Below, piece after piece: positions 34,469 through 44,104 of a DNA stretch of 48,589 bases (positions are counted from its first letter, which is position 1; each line of letters starts with the position of its first letter). The stretch comes from Synechococcus sp. UW140 (GTDB lineage Bacteria > Cyanobacteriota > Cyanobacteriia > PCC-6307 > Cyanobiaceae), in NCBI GenBank assembly GCA_945861595.1, contig CAMAVE010000007.1:1-48589 (forward strand). Direction: 5' to 3'. The notes below the pieces were generated by a model that was not told where the DNA came from, did no database searches, and was given only the letters and a program-made list of their open reading frames with translations. Made by a program: the position numbers and the translations under genes.

Positions 34469-35545
34469 CTAAGTGATTTGAAGCATCCGGCTTAATTCTT
34501 CCGGCTTGCTGGCTTTTGAGAGGGCTTCTTTGGCGCTGATGATTTGTTTGTTGACCAGGTTGGCTAGGGCTTTTTCTAGGGTTTGCATGCCCAGCTGCCC
34601 ACCTGTTTGCATCTGAGAATAGAGCTGGGCTGTTTTGCCTTCACGAATTAAATTGGCGATAGCTGGTGTATTAATCATGATTTCCTGGGCCAGCACCCTG
34701 GCGTATTGACCGGGTAAGGGATTAAGGGCCTGGCAAAGGGTCTGGGAGAAGATGCCCACCAGGCTGCTACTGAGTTGGGTGCGAATCTGATTCATTTGTT
34801 CAGCAGGGAACACATCGAGCATGCGGTCGATGGTCTGGGGTGCTGAGCTGGTGTGCAGGGTGCCAAAGACTAGGTGGCCGGTTTCGGCGGCTGTGATTGC
34901 CAGTTGGATGGTTTCTAGGTCTCGCATTTCACCGATCAGGATGACGTCCGGGTCTTCCCGCAGGGCCGCCCGTAGGGCAGCACTGAAACTTCTGGTGTCT
35001 TCGTTGATTTGTCGTTGATGGATTAGGCTGAGGTCATTGACATAGGTGAACTCAATTGGATCCTCGATGGTAAGAATATGCTCGGCCCTGCTGTGGTTGA
35101 TATGGTTCATTAAGGAGGCCAGGGTGGTGGTTTTCCCCGAGCCAGTGGGGCCGGTCACCAGAATCAGGCCCCTCGGTTTGCTGCAGGATTCCACCACAAC
35201 GGCGGGCAGGGACAGATCTTCCGTGGTCGGAATATGGTTACTGAGGGCGCGCAGGCAAGCTGCATAGGTGCCTCGCTGCCGATAGGCATTAACGCGGAAA
35301 CGGGCGATTCCTTTCAGTCCATAGGCACAGTCCAGTTCCCAAGTTTGCTCCAGTTGTTTGCGTTGGGAGTTGTTGACCAGGGAAAAAATTAATTGATTAC
35401 AGTCCTGTTCTGATAGCTTCTCTTCGCGCATCGGTATCAGCTTGCCATTGAAACGTCCGTAGGGGGGCTGGCCGACTGAGAGATGCAAGTCACTGCCACC
35501 CCCCTCTACCAGTTGGGTCATGAGGTCTTCGATCAGTAATTCCAT
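34469..35545 (-). CDS. pilT: Type IV pilus retraction ATPase PilT
   Basis: PilT powers pilus retraction. The 358-residue protein has the family's PAS-like N-domain (GGSDLHLSVGQPPYGRFNGKL) and Walker A GPTGSGKTTTLA. It also has the Asp box (TIEDPIEF), Walker B with VILIGEMRDLETI, and the His box GHLVFGTLHTSSAPQTIDRM. It lacks the long N-terminus and cysteine motifs of PilB. It is located between pilB and pilC; 154 bases of A/T-rich DNA separate it from pilB. Confidence 0.95.
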   Translation of the reverse strand: MELLIEDLMTQLVEGGGSDLHLSVGQPPYGRFNGKLIPMREEKLSEQDCNQLIFSLVNNSQRKQLEQTWELDCAYGLKGIARFRVNAYRQRGTYAACLRALSNHIPTTEDLSLPAVVVESCSKPRGLILVTGPTGSGKTTTLASLMNHINHSRAEHILTIEDPIEFTYVNDLSLIHQRQINEDTRSFSAALRAALREDPDVILIGEMRDLETIQLAITAAETGHLVFGTLHTSSAPQTIDRMLDVFPAEQMNQIRTQLSSSLVGIFSQTLCQALNPLPGQYARVLAQEIMINTPAIANLIREGKTAQLYSQMQTGGQLGMQTLEKALANLVNKQIISAKEALSKASKPEELSRMLQIT

Positions 35546-35699
35546 GGCTGTGACTCCCGGTCATGATGGTAGCGATTATCAAGGAAATCTAATAAATAAG
35601 CAACCCCGTTGGGACGTTTTATTGGGTGTTATTGCGAAAGTCTAGTGTTGGGACTGATGCGACCGTGATTCGACCTTCGGGTGACGGGCTATTTTCAAT

Positions 35700-37508
35700 C
35701 TAGTTTCTTGGCGTTAAACAGTAGGGGCATTCCAGCCAGTCATCCTGCATGCCTGCGCCACAACCCTTACAGGTGATCGTGTGGAGGGCCTTGGCTTTGC
35801 GTTCCGATTCAAGTCCGGCATCGGTAAGAATCATCCGGCCGATCTCTTCCAGGGTGGTGTAACCATTGCGCACCAGGTCGAGTCCGTAGCCCAATAGGGT
35901 TGTCATGCCATTTTCCAGGGCTAGGCGGCGGATCTGTTCGGTGCTTGTTTCTAGGGAAATAGCAGAGGCCAAACTATCATTGATACGTAGAACTTCGTAA
36001 ACACCAATCCGACCTTTGTAACCAAGACCTTTGCAGGTAGCGCATGGCTTCTCCTGCGACTCAGTTGCCCGCTTCGACTTGAAGAAGGTGATATTTGCCT
36101 CGCTATTGGCAAGCAAGCCAAAGCGAGCTAGCTCCTGTTCGCTCGGATGGTAGGCAATCCGACAGGTGGGACAAACGCGCCTAACCAGGCGTTGTGAAAC
36201 GATGCCAATCAGGGAGGCGCTGACCAGGAAAGATTCCACTCCCATTTCCGCAAGTCGGGCAATGGCACTGGGAGCGTCATTAGCGTGCAAGGTGGTTAAT
36301 ACTAGGTGTCCGGTAAGGGCCGCTTCCACTGCTGTTTTGGCCGTTTCTAGGTCCCTGGTCTCACCCACCAGCAGGACATCAGGATCCTGGCGCATGAACG
36401 CCCGTAGGGCCCGGGCAAAGTCGTAGCCCTTTTCGCGATTCACCTGGGTTTGGGAGATTCCCTTGAGGCTGTATTCAATGGGATCTTCAACGGTTGATAT
36501 GTTGATTGATGGATTATTTCGTTCCGACAGGAGTGAATAGAGGGTTGTGGATTTACCCGATCCCGTCGGGCCGGTGACCAGAATCATGCCGTAGGGCTTC
36601 GACCCCATATCCCTGACCATGGCAAGGGCGTCTTGATTGCTGATCAGTTTGTCGAGTCCGAGTTTTGTCGAACCGCTATCGAGAAGCCGCAGGCAGACTT
36701 TTTCACCATAACGGGTCGGCAGGGTGCTGACGCGTAGATCGAAGACACGGCCGCGGAACATCCGGCGAATGCGACCATCTTGGGGCAGTCGTCGTTCAGC
36801 AATATCTATATCCGCCATGATTTTTAATCTAGATGTGATTGCTGGGATGATATTTTTTGGCAACACGGCGAGTTGCTCGAGTACGCCATCGTGGCGCAAT
36901 CGAATCACCAGGCCATCCTCTTGGGGCTCAATGTGGATATCGCTGGTGCCACTGCTTAGGGCTTGAATTAAAATCTTGTCAACCAGGTTGATGATGGGCG
37001 AGGAATTGGTTGTTTCCAGGTCCATGTTGAGGAAATTGTCCTCCTCAGGAGCAGCTTCAAGACTGGCTACCTGGTTGAGGTTGTCCAGCAAGGAAAAGGG
37101 CTCATTGCTGCTGCTGCTATCGCCGGAATCAACCTTGAAGGAGTCCTCTTCGGCGCTGCTTGAGCGGGTTTCTTCCAGAATCGCTTCGATATCCGTCTTC
37201 ATCGCTAGACGCAGTTCCATCCTTAGTGCTTGGCTCAGGGCGATCTCCTGGAGCCGGTCGCGGTCCACCCGGTCGAGGGTGGTGGGGATCGCCACCACCA
37301 GCAAGCCGTCGTACTGACGCACCGGCAGGCAGGTGAACTCCTCGCATTGCTCCTGGTTAAGCGAGGGGCTCCAGTTCCATCGGATTGGCCCGGCCTCGCC
37401 CAGTTCGGCCGCTGTCAGCAAGCGTTCCCCTAGCAGCAGCTCCACTTCCAGCCTTTGCTGCAGGGGATCGGTGGCCACAGGCACGGGCCGCGAAGGGGTC
37501 AGGGTCAT
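35700..37508 (-). CDS. pilB: Type IV pilus assembly ATPase PilB with C-terminal four-cysteine ribbon
   Basis: PilB (GspE family) powers pilus extension. The 602-residue product has a diverged N-domain (~1-110), an acidic Ser-rich linker, and the catalytic part: [11 protein letters not shown], Walker [10 protein letters not shown] near residue 310, [20 protein letters not shown] and [16 protein letters not shown]. The family's internal zinc motif is present (CPTC...CATC). Unusually, the last ~25 residues add a second ribbon, C580-x2-C583-x10-C594-x2-C597, inferred to bind zinc. It is the first gene of pilB-pilT-pilC, divergent from grpE across 106 bases. Its composition is A/T-richer than that of grpE. 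Confidence 0.95.
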   Translation of the reverse strand: MTLTPSRPVPVATDPLQQRLEVELLLGERLLTAAELGEAGPIRWNWSPSLNQEQCEEFTCLPVRQYDGLLVVAIPTTLDRVDRDRLQEIALSQALRMELRLAMKTDIEAILEETRSSSAEEDSFKVDSGDSSSSNEPFSLLDNLNQVASLEAAPEEDNFLNMDLETTNSSPIINLVDKILIQALSSGTSDIHIEPQEDGLVIRLRHDGVLEQLAVLPKNIIPAITSRLKIMADIDIAERRLPQDGRIRRMFRGRVFDLRVSTLPTRYGEKVCLRLLDSGSTKLGLDKLISNQDALAMVRDMGSKPYGMILVTGPTGSGKSTTLYSLLSERNNPSINISTVEDPIEYSLKGISQTQVNREKGYDFARALRAFMRQDPDVLLVGETRDLETAKTAVEAALTGHLVLTTLHANDAPSAIARLAEMGVESFLVSASLIGIVSQRLVRRVCPTCRIAYHPSEQELARFGLLANSEANITFFKSKRATESQEKPCATCKGLGYKGRIGVYEVLRINDSLASAISLETSTEQIRRLALENGMTTLLGYGLDLVRNGYTTLEEIGRMILTDAGLESERKAKALHTITCKGCGAGMQDDWLECPYCLTPRN

Positions 37509-37614
37509 GGCTGGGGGGTGGCCGGCAGACCCGGAGAGGTGCGGGCTTCCCCCGCTTGTGGGTAGCGCACGTGAGAATCCAACATGTCTAAGTCAGATCC
37601 TCGCTTCAGTCAGC

Positions 37615-38310
37615 ATGAGCGGCGACGCCAACCATCCCCACGACTCCGCAGCCGAGGCCGTAAGCGCCGCGCCGGGTGACCATCCGTCTGACCAGTCCCC
37701 TGGGGTTGGGGCCGAAGGTGCGGTCTTGGAGGCCAATCCCGATCCGGGCAGCGAGGGCGACGGGGCCAGCGAGGGAGGGGCGGTTTCCGGCTCCAGGGAG
37801 GAGCAATTGGAGTCGGAACTTGCGGCCTTGCGCAGCGAGTACGAGAGCCTGCGCTCCCAGTCCATGCGGATTGCCGCCGATTTCGACAACTTCCGCAAGC
37901 GCCAGTCCCGCGACCAGCAGGACCAGCGCCTGCAGATCACCTGCTCCACCCTCAGCGAGATCCTGCCGGTGGTGGACAACTTCGAGCGGGCCCGCCAGCA
38001 GCTTGATCCCCAGCACGAGGAAGCCCAGGGCTTGCACCGCAGCTACCAGGGGCTCTACAAGCAGCTGGTTGACGTGTTCAAGCAGCTGGGGGTGTCGCCG
38101 ATGCGGGTGGAGGGCGAACCCTTCGATCCCAGCCTGCATGAGGCCGTGTTGCGCGAGCCCAGCGACGACCATCCTGAGGATGTGGTGATTGCCGAACTGC
38201 AACGGGGGTATCACCTCGATGGCCGGGTTCTGCGCCACGCCCTCGTCAAGGTGTCGATGGGTCCAGGTCCCTCGGCTCCGGCCCCGGCCGGCCCCAGCGA
38301 AGGCGATTGA
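37615..38310 (+). CDS. grpE: Nucleotide exchange factor GrpE
   Basis: GrpE releases ADP from DnaK in the Hsp70 cycle. The 231-residue product starts at the ATG giving [10 protein letters not shown]. Residues 1-70 are acidic, Gly/Ser/Glu-rich and likely disordered. A long coiled coil follows ([40 protein letters not shown]), then the C-terminal beta domain ([41 protein letters not shown]). dnaJ follows after 42 bases on the same strand; dnaK is not in the window. Confidence 0.95.
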   Translation: MSGDANHPHDSAAEAVSAAPGDHPSDQSPGVGAEGAVLEANPDPGSEGDGASEGGAVSGSREEQLESELAALRSEYESLRSQSMRIAADFDNFRKRQSRDQQDQRLQITCSTLSEILPVVDNFERARQQLDPQHEEAQGLHRSYQGLYKQLVDVFKQLGVSPMRVEGEPFDPSLHEAVLREPSDDHPEDVVIAELQRGYHLDGRVLRHALVKVSMGPGPSAPAPAGPSEGD

Positions 38311-38352
38311 GCCAGTTCACGGGTTTTAGGGTTCCACTAATAGAGCTGAGCG

Positions 38353-39480
38353 ATGGCGGATTACTACGACCTCTTGGGGGTCAGCCGGGATGCGGACCCC
38401 GAGACCCTCAAGCGGGCCTATCGCCGCATGGCCCGGCAGTACCACCCCGATGTCAACAAGGATCCTGGGGCTGAGGACAAGTTCAAGGAGATTGGCCGCG
38501 CCTACGGGGTGCTGAGCGATCCCCAGACCCGCAGCCGCTACGACCAGTTCGGCGAGGCCGGTCTCGGTGGTGGCGGTGGTATGCCCGACATGGGCGACAT
38601 GGGCGGTTTTGCCGATCTGTTTGAGACCTTCTTCAGCGGCTTCGGCGGCGGCGCCGGCCAGGGCGGCGGCGGTCCCCGCCGCCGCGGCCCCCGCCAGGGA
38701 GATGACCTGCGCTTTGACCTCACGATCAGCTTCAGCGAAGCGATTGCGGGCCAGGAAAAGGAGGTGCAGATCCGTCACCTGGAAACCTGCACCACCTGCA
38801 AGGGTTCTGGCGCCAAGGCCGGCAGCGGCCCCACCACCTGCGGCACCTGCTCCGGCGCCGGCCAGGTGCGCCGCGCCACCCGCACCCCCTTTGGCAGCTT
38901 CACCCAGGTGGCCGCCTGCCCCACCTGCGAAGGCACGGGCGAAGTGATCGCCGATCCCTGCAACGCCTGTGGCGGGCAGGGGCTGCAACAGGTGCGCAAG
39001 AAGCTGCGCATCAACATCCCCGCCGGGGTCGACACCGGCACCCGCCTGCGCGTGTCGAATGAGGGCAACGCCGGCCAGCGGGGCGGCCCGGCCGGGGATT
39101 TGTATGTGTTTCTCACGGTCCAGCCCCATCCCCAGCTGCGGCGGGACGGGATCACGATCCACTCCGAGGTCACGGTCAATTACCTGCAGGCGATCCTGGG
39201 CGACAAGATCGAGGTGGAGACCGTGGACGGAGCCCAGGCCCTAGACCTGCCGGCCGGCACCCAGCCCGGGGCGGTGCTCAACCTCACTGGCAAGGGGGTG
39301 CCCAAGCTCGGTAACCCCGTTGCCCGGGGCAACCACCTCATCACGATCAAGGTGCAGCTGCCCACCAAGCTCAACGCTGAGGAGCGCAACTTGCTGGAGG
39401 AACTGGCCGGCCACCACAGCGCCAAGGGCCACAAGCATCCCCACAAGAGCGGCCTGTTCGGCGGCCTGTTTGGTGGTTAA
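38353..39480 (+). CDS. dnaJ: Chaperone protein DnaJ (type I)
   Basis: DnaJ delivers substrates to DnaK and stimulates its ATPase. The 375-residue protein has the J domain with HPD at residues 31-33, a Gly/Phe/Met-rich linker (~73-115), and four zinc-finger CxxCxGxG units ([32 protein letters not shown]). C-terminal substrate-binding domains follow, with a Gly/Phe-rich tail (GLFGGLFGG). Together with grpE it forms a chaperone pair. Confidence 0.97.
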   Translation: MADYYDLLGVSRDADPETLKRAYRRMARQYHPDVNKDPGAEDKFKEIGRAYGVLSDPQTRSRYDQFGEAGLGGGGGMPDMGDMGGFADLFETFFSGFGGGAGQGGGGPRRRGPRQGDDLRFDLTISFSEAIAGQEKEVQIRHLETCTTCKGSGAKAGSGPTTCGTCSGAGQVRRATRTPFGSFTQVAACPTCEGTGEVIADPCNACGGQGLQQVRKKLRINIPAGVDTGTRLRVSNEGNAGQRGGPAGDLYVFLTVQPHPQLRRDGITIHSEVTVNYLQAILGDKIEVETVDGAQALDLPAGTQPGAVLNLTGKGVPKLGNPVARGNHLITIKVQLPTKLNAEERNLLEELAGHHSAKGHKHPHKSGLFGGLFGG

Positions 39481-39505
39481 TCCGTCCCAGGGCGGTGACA
39501 GGGCC

Positions 39506-39778
39506 ATGGGGACGGGCGCCGAGGCTCCCCTGGAGCTGGACCAACGGGTGGCCAGCCTGAGCCTGGATCTGCGCGGCACGGCCTGTCCGGTGAACTTCAT
39601 CCGCACCCGCCTGGCCTTGGAAACAATCGAGCCCGGGGCCTGGCTCCAAGTGGACTTGGACGCTGGCGAGCCCGAGCGCCTGGTGGGTGAGGGCCTGCGC
39701 CAGGCCGGCCACCAGCTGCAGATCACGGCCCTAGCCGACGGCGCCGTGCGTCTGCTGATCTGCCGCCATGGGGGCTGA
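39506..39778 (+). CDS. TusA-like sulfurtransferase family protein
   Basis: The 90-residue protein matches the small TusA/SirA fold: LDLRGTACPVNFIRTRLALE with the single active-site-type cysteine, then AWLQVDLDAGEPERLVGEGLRQAGHQL. The motif is CPVN, not the classical CPxP, so persulfide chemistry is inferred, not shown. It starts 26 bases after dnaJ, and its end overlaps the start of rsgA by 11 bases, so the three are probably one transcript. The chosen ATG gives a short leader before the fold. Confidence 0.85.
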   Translation: MGTGAEAPLELDQRVASLSLDLRGTACPVNFIRTRLALETIEPGAWLQVDLDAGEPERLVGEGLRQAGHQLQITALADGAVRLLICRHGG

Positions 39779-40955
39779 GGCGCCGGATCCGGGAGACGGC
39801 TCCCGCCTAGGCAGCCCAGGTCTGTCCAGCGTCCAACGGGCGCCTGAGCCCGGCGGCCCTGATCCCTCCCTTGCCGCCATGGCTGTGGGCGGGCTCGTGG
39901 TGGCCCTAGAGGCCAATTTCTGCCGGGTGGCCCTGGAGTCCGCTGGCCCGGGGGGTGTGGACCAGTTGCTTTGCGTGCGCCGCACCCGCCTGGGCAAGAC
40001 CGGCCAGCAGATCTGCGTGGGCGATCGGGTCACGGTGGAGGGGGTCGACTGGACCTCCCGCCGCGGTGCCGTGGCGGCGGTGGCGCCCCGCTCCAGCCTG
40101 CTGGCCCGGCCGGCGGTGGCCAACTGCAACCGGGTGGTGGTGGTGATGGCGCTCGTGCAGCCCGACCTCGATCCGATCCAGCTCACCCGTTTTCTGCTCA
40201 CGGCCGAAGCCACCGGGGTCCAGGTGGATCTCGTACTCACTAAGGCCGATCTCCTGACCCCGCAGCGGCTAGAGGAGTGGCGCCAACGCCTGGCGACCTG
40301 GGGGTATGGGCCCTGGCTGGTGTCGGCCCAAACGGGCGCCGGCATCGAGCCCCTGCGCCAGCACTTGGCGGAGCCGGGGATTGCCGTGCTCTGCGGCCCC
40401 TCCGGGGTGGGCAAGAGCAGCCTGCTGAATGCCCTGGTGCCAGATCTGGCCCTGCGGGTGGGGGCCGTGTCGGGGCGCCTGCAGCGGGGTCGCCACACCA
40501 CCCGCCACGTGGAGTTGTTTGCCATTGGCGCTGGCGGCCTCCTCGCCGACACCCCCGGCTTCAACCGGCCTGACCTACCGCCGGACCCTGGGGCCCTGGC
40601 GGGGTTGTTCCCCGAGGTGCGGGGGCGCCTAGGCGCTGGCGGTTGTCGCTTCACCAATTGCCTGCACCAGGGCGATCCGGGCTGCGCCGTTGGCAGCGAC
40701 TGGCCCCGCCATCTCCATTATTTGCAGTGCTTGGACCAGGTGCTGGCCCAGGAGGCGGCCGCCAAATCCCGGCCTGCCGAACCGGGCCTCAAACAGCGCG
40801 GTGGCCGCTCGGAGCCCCGCCTCGATCCGCGCTTGCGCCAACTGTCGCGCAAGCGGCGACGCCAGGGGGATGGGCCCCAGGGTGACGACTCCTCCACTGA
40901 TCGCGATGGGGAGGAGGGGGAGGATCGGGACCTGGATCCAGGGGCCCGGGGTTAG
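39768..40955 (+). CDS. rsgA: Ribosome small-subunit-dependent GTPase RsgA
   Basis: RsgA is a circularly permuted GTPase in late 30S assembly. The 395-residue product has an OB-fold part (QICVGDRVTVEGVDW), then G motifs in permuted order: TKADLL (G4), CGPSGVGKSSLLN (G1) and DTPGFN (G3). A zinc site follows (C-x4-C-x-H-x5-C in CRFTNCLHQGDPGC). About 40 extra N-terminal residues and a ~60-residue charged C-terminal tail flank the core. It overlaps the TusA-like gene by 11 bases. Confidence 0.95.
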   Translation: MGAEAPDPGDGSRLGSPGLSSVQRAPEPGGPDPSLAAMAVGGLVVALEANFCRVALESAGPGGVDQLLCVRRTRLGKTGQQICVGDRVTVEGVDWTSRRGAVAAVAPRSSLLARPAVANCNRVVVVMALVQPDLDPIQLTRFLLTAEATGVQVDLVLTKADLLTPQRLEEWRQRLATWGYGPWLVSAQTGAGIEPLRQHLAEPGIAVLCGPSGVGKSSLLNALVPDLALRVGAVSGRLQRGRHTTRHVELFAIGAGGLLADTPGFNRPDLPPDPGALAGLFPEVRGRLGAGGCRFTNCLHQGDPGCAVGSDWPRHLHYLQCLDQVLAQEAAAKSRPAEPGLKQRGGRSEPRLDPRLRQLSRKRRRQGDGPQGDDSSTDRDGEEGEDRDLDPGARG

Positions 40956-40986
40956 GGCGCTCGCGGCTCCCTGAACCCGGCTCCAA

Positions 40987-41062
40987 GGCTGTCAGCCCGG
41001 CTAACTGGCTGTCAGCTCGGCTAACTGGTTGTCAGCTCGGCCAGCTGCCTGTCAGCCCGGCC
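40987..41062. repeat. 20-bp tandem repeat, 3.8 copies, in a convergent gap
   Basis: Units start at 40987, 41007, 41027 and 41047 (the last is 16 bases). Each carries the core GTCAGC(C/T)CGG and differs from its neighbour at a few positions. They fill most of the 111-base gap between the converging ends of rsgA and ybaB. There is no inverted symmetry strong enough for a terminator within a unit, and no spacer structure, so it is not a CRISPR array. Confidence 0.9.
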
Positions 41063-41066
41063 CGCT

Positions 41067-41408
41067 TCAGCCTCCCATGCCGGGCAGGTTGAGGTTGAGG
41101 CCGCCGGTCAGTTCCTCCATGCGTTCCTTCATCGTGGCGGTGGAGCGCTCGTAGGCGGCCTTGAGGGCCTCCAGCACCGCCACTTCGGTGGCCTCAGATC
41201 CAGCGGCCACGAGCTCCGGCGCCACGCGCACCCGCAGGGGTTGCTGGTTGCCCGACACCCAAACGCTGGCAAGGCCATCGCTGCTACTGCCCTCGAGCTC
41301 CATCGCATCCAGTTCGTCCTGGAGTTTTTGGGCGTCCTGTTGGATCTGTTGGGCCTTGCGGAACGCTTCGGTGAGTTGGCCGAAATTGGGAAGTCCGAAG
41401 CCGGCCAT
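41067..41408 (-). CDS. ybaB: YbaB/EbfC nucleoid-associated protein
   Basis: This small dimeric DNA-binding protein affects nucleoid structure. From the ATG giving [24 protein letters not shown] the product is 113 residues, the family size. It has an N-terminal coiled coil ([21 protein letters not shown]), a beta core ([18 protein letters not shown]), a C-terminal helix ([18 protein letters not shown]) and a Gly/Pro tail. A frame-open ATG five codons upstream is less like the family. It follows murB by 62 bases. In picocyanobacteria this linkage to murB and murC is common. Confidence 0.92.
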   Translation of the reverse strand: MAGFGLPNFGQLTEAFRKAQQIQQDAQKLQDELDAMELEGSSSDGLASVWVSGNQQPLRVRVAPELVAAGSEATEVAVLEALKAAYERSTATMKERMEELTGGLNLNLPGMGG

Positions 41409-41470
41409 GCAGGCAAAAGGCAAGGTGAGTTCAGGCTAAACCCTGCGGCCCTGGCGTCCTTTCAGGCGGC

Positions 41471-42406
41471 CTAGGCGGGTTCGGCAAAGCGGCCGAGCCG
41501 CTGGACCTCCGGGTGCAGTTCGATGGCGTGGGCCTGGCGAACCCGCTCCTGCACCAGGGCGATCAGCTGGTTCATGTCGCTGGCCCGGGCCGCCCCGGTG
41601 TTGACGATGAAATTGGCATGGAGGGTTGAAACCGCCGCGCCGCCGACGCTGAGGCCCTTGAGGCCCAGCGCTTCGATTAGTTGGCCGGCTTTGTGGGGTT
41701 CCGGGTTGCGGAAGACGCTGCCGCAGCTGGGTTGCTGGTAGGGCTGGCTGCTGGTGCGGCTCCGCAGGTTGGCGCTGGTGCGCTGGCCCACCGCGGCCGG
41801 ATCCAGGCCGGCCCGCAGGCGGAAGCGGGCCGAGAGCACCACCAGGGGCTCCTGCTGGAGGCGGCTGTGGCGGTAGGCGAAGGCCAGGTCGCGGCTGGCC
41901 AGCACAAAGGGCTCGCCGTCGCCGTTGGGATCGAACACGGTGACATCCTCCAGCCACTCGCTGGTGCAGCCCCCCTGGGCGCCCGCATTCATCACCACGG
42001 CGCCCCCTACCGTGCCGGGGATGCCTACGGCCCATTCCAGGCCGCCTAGGCCGGCGCGGGCGGCCCGGCGGGCCAGGGTGGGGATCGGTTCACCGGCCTG
42101 GGCTTCAATCAGGCCCGTGGCGCCATCGAGTTGGCTGCCCTGGAGCCGCCGTTGGCAGAGGGTCAGGCCGGCCAGGCCCTGGTCGCTGATCAGCAGGTTG
42201 GAGCCGGCGCCGATCACCTGTAGGGACAGGCCCTGGTGCCGGGCCCAGCGGGCCAGGCCGATCACCTGGTCGTTGCCCTCCGGTTCGCAGAACCACTGGG
42301 CCGCTCCGCCCACCTTCCAGGTGGTGAAGTCGGCCAAGCTCACCGCCGCCCGCAGCCCTGGGGGAAGCCCGGCTCCCAGCTCCGCATGCAGGGCGGCGGT
42401 CTCCAT
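41471..42406 (-). CDS. murB: UDP-N-acetylenolpyruvoylglucosamine reductase
   Basis: MurB reduces UDP-GlcNAc-enolpyruvate to UDP-MurNAc using FAD and NADPH. The 311-residue product has the FAD-binding region ([43 protein letters not shown]) and the catalytic serine in SCGSVFRNP, as in type II MurB. It ends with [16 protein letters not shown]. It begins three bases after the murC stop, which implies translational coupling. Confidence 0.95.
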   Translation of the reverse strand: METAALHAELGAGLPPGLRAAVSLADFTTWKVGGAAQWFCEPEGNDQVIGLARWARHQGLSLQVIGAGSNLLISDQGLAGLTLCQRRLQGSQLDGATGLIEAQAGEPIPTLARRAARAGLGGLEWAVGIPGTVGGAVVMNAGAQGGCTSEWLEDVTVFDPNGDGEPFVLASRDLAFAYRHSRLQQEPLVVLSARFRLRAGLDPAAVGQRTSANLRSRTSSQPYQQPSCGSVFRNPEPHKAGQLIEALGLKGLSVGGAAVSTLHANFIVNTGAARASDMNQLIALVQERVRQAHAIELHPEVQRLGRFAEPA

Positions 42407-42409
42407 GGC

Positions 42410-43897
42410 TCAGGCCGCCAGGGCCAGGGGGCTTTGCCGTTCTTCGAGCCGTTGCAAGCGGTTCCAGAGCCCGTTGACATCACCGGCCCCCATGGCCAGC
42501 ACCAGATCACCGCTCACGGTGCTGAGCACCACTTGATCGGCGAGGTCGTCCAGGTCCAGGGCCACGCTCACGGCCAGATCTGGGCGGATTCGCCGGACCT
42601 CGGCGGCCAGGGCCTCACTGGAGATGCCGGCGATCGCTGCTTCGCCGGCGGTGTACAGGGGGGCGAGCACCAGGGCATCTGCCTGGCTGAGGGCCTGGGC
42701 AAAGCCATCTAGGAATTGGGCTGTTCGCGTGTAGCGATGGGGCTGGAACACCGCCACCAGTCGCTGGGGCGGGCAGGGCAGGGGGCTGCGGCCGCTGCTC
42801 ACCATCAGCCGAGCCATGGCCAGGGTGGCCGCCACCTCACTGGGATGGTGGGCGTAGTCATCGACCACCTGGCGTCCCTTCCAGGTGCCGCGGTAGTCGA
42901 AGCGGCGACCGGGGGCCTGCAGGCTGGCTAGCGCCTCGCTCAGGTCAGCGAAGGGCACCCCCTGGAGGCGGCAGGCCGCCAGGGCGCCGGTGGCGTTGCT
43001 GAGGTTGTGCAGTCCCGGCAGGGGCAGGGTGAAACGGCCCACCAGCTGGCCCCCTTCGTGGAAATCAGCCACGCAGCTGTCGCCGTTGAGCTGCACCGGG
43101 ATAGCGGCGAAGTCCACCGCTTCCGTCTGCACGACCGACCACCAGGCCTGGGCATCGAAGTGTTGCCGCAGGACCGGGTCATCCCAGTTGGCCAGCAGGC
43201 TCTGGCAGCCCTGGGCAAATTGCTGCAGGGTGCTGATCAGGGAGTCCAGATCCGGGTAGTGGTCCGTGTGGTCGAGCTCCAGGTTGGTGATCACCCCCAG
43301 GCTGGCGGGAAATTTCACCAGGGAGCCATCGGATTCGTCGGCTTCGGCCACCAGCAGGGCGCCGGAGCCACTGCGGCCATTGCTGCCGAAGGCGGGCACG
43401 ATGCCGCCGATCACGGCCGTGGGGTCCTGGTTGGTGCCCGCCAGCAGGGTGGCCACCATGGTGCTGGTGGTGGTTTTGCCATGGCTGCCAGCAACGGCAA
43501 TGGCGCTCTGGGAGCGGATCAGGGCGCCAAGCACGTCGGAGCGATGGCACACCTCAAGGCCGAGTCGCCGGGCCTCCGTCAGTTCGGGATTGGAGCTGGG
43601 CACGGCGGAACTCACCACCACCAGGGGCCTGGGGGCCGGCTGGGCTTGGCCAAGCTCAGCAGAGTTGGGCCCAGCGTGGGATGGGTTGGCCAGGATGGCC
43701 GTGATCGTGGCGGCGCTTTGCTGCAGAAAAACGCGCACGCCCCGGCTGCGCAGGTCCGCCAAGACGGCGTTGTCCTTGGGATCGGATCCGCTGACCCCAA
43801 AGCCCCGATCGGCCAGGATCCCGGCGATCGCTGACATCCCGATGCCGCCAACCCCAATGAAGTGGAGGGGCTGCTGACGATCGAGGGTCAGGGCCAA
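42410..43897 (-). CDS. murC: UDP-N-acetylmuramate-L-alanine ligase
   Basis: MurC adds L-alanine to UDP-MurNAc, the first amino acid of the peptidoglycan stem. I place the start at the TTG giving [20 protein letters not shown] (495 residues). No ATG or GTG is near in frame, and the open frame further upstream runs antisense into gap2. The UDP-binding loop [15 protein letters not shown] loop [30 protein letters not shown] and [10 protein letters not shown] are all present. It is about 200 bases from the divergent gap2, and murB follows three bases after its stop. Confidence 0.95.
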   Translation of the reverse strand: MALTLDRQQPLHFIGVGGIGMSAIAGILADRGFGVSGSDPKDNAVLADLRSRGVRVFLQQSAATITAILANPSHAGPNSAELGQAQPAPRPLVVVSSAVPSSNPELTEARRLGLEVCHRSDVLGALIRSQSAIAVAGSHGKTTTSTMVATLLAGTNQDPTAVIGGIVPAFGSNGRSGSGALLVAEADESDGSLVKFPASLGVITNLELDHTDHYPDLDSLISTLQQFAQGCQSLLANWDDPVLRQHFDAQAWWSVVQTEAVDFAAIPVQLNGDSCVADFHEGGQLVGRFTLPLPGLHNLSNATGALAACRLQGVPFADLSEALASLQAPGRRFDYRGTWKGRQVVDDYAHHPSEVAATLAMARLMVSSGRSPLPCPPQRLVAVFQPHRYTRTAQFLDGFAQALSQADALVLAPLYTAGEAAIAGISSEALAAEVRRIRPDLAVSVALDLDDLADQVVLSTVSGDLVLAMGAGDVNGLWNRLQRLEERQSPLALAA

Positions 43898-44053
43898 GGG
43901 CGGCTCTCCAGGTCTGAGCGACGCTAAGCCGGGAAGTCCTGCTTGTCGCCGGCTTGCAGCGTCCCGCAAAGCTTGGTCTCTAAACCGCTGCCACTCCGAT
44001 TGGGGTCGATTGGGCCGCCCGAGCCGCTCCCAGGGAGCCGAACCCCATTTCTG

Positions 44054-44059
44054 TATGAT
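44054..44059 (+). promoter_or_regulatory. Likely -10 element of gap2 (TATGAT)
   Basis: TATGAT lies 45 bases before the gap2 ATG, in the gap after the divergent murC start. No TTGACA-like -35 is visible. A short CCCG/CGGG hairpin (about 44074-44087) and a C-rich tract lie between it and the start codon in the predicted leader. Confidence 0.45.
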
Positions 44060-44104
44060 CGGCAGCCAAATCCCCCGTCCTAGCGGGTTTCCCCCCTTTC
44101 TGCC

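Noticed and set aside
40987-41062. CRISPR-like array
   Set aside because: The 20-base units are directly abutting with no unique spacers, so this is a tandem repeat.
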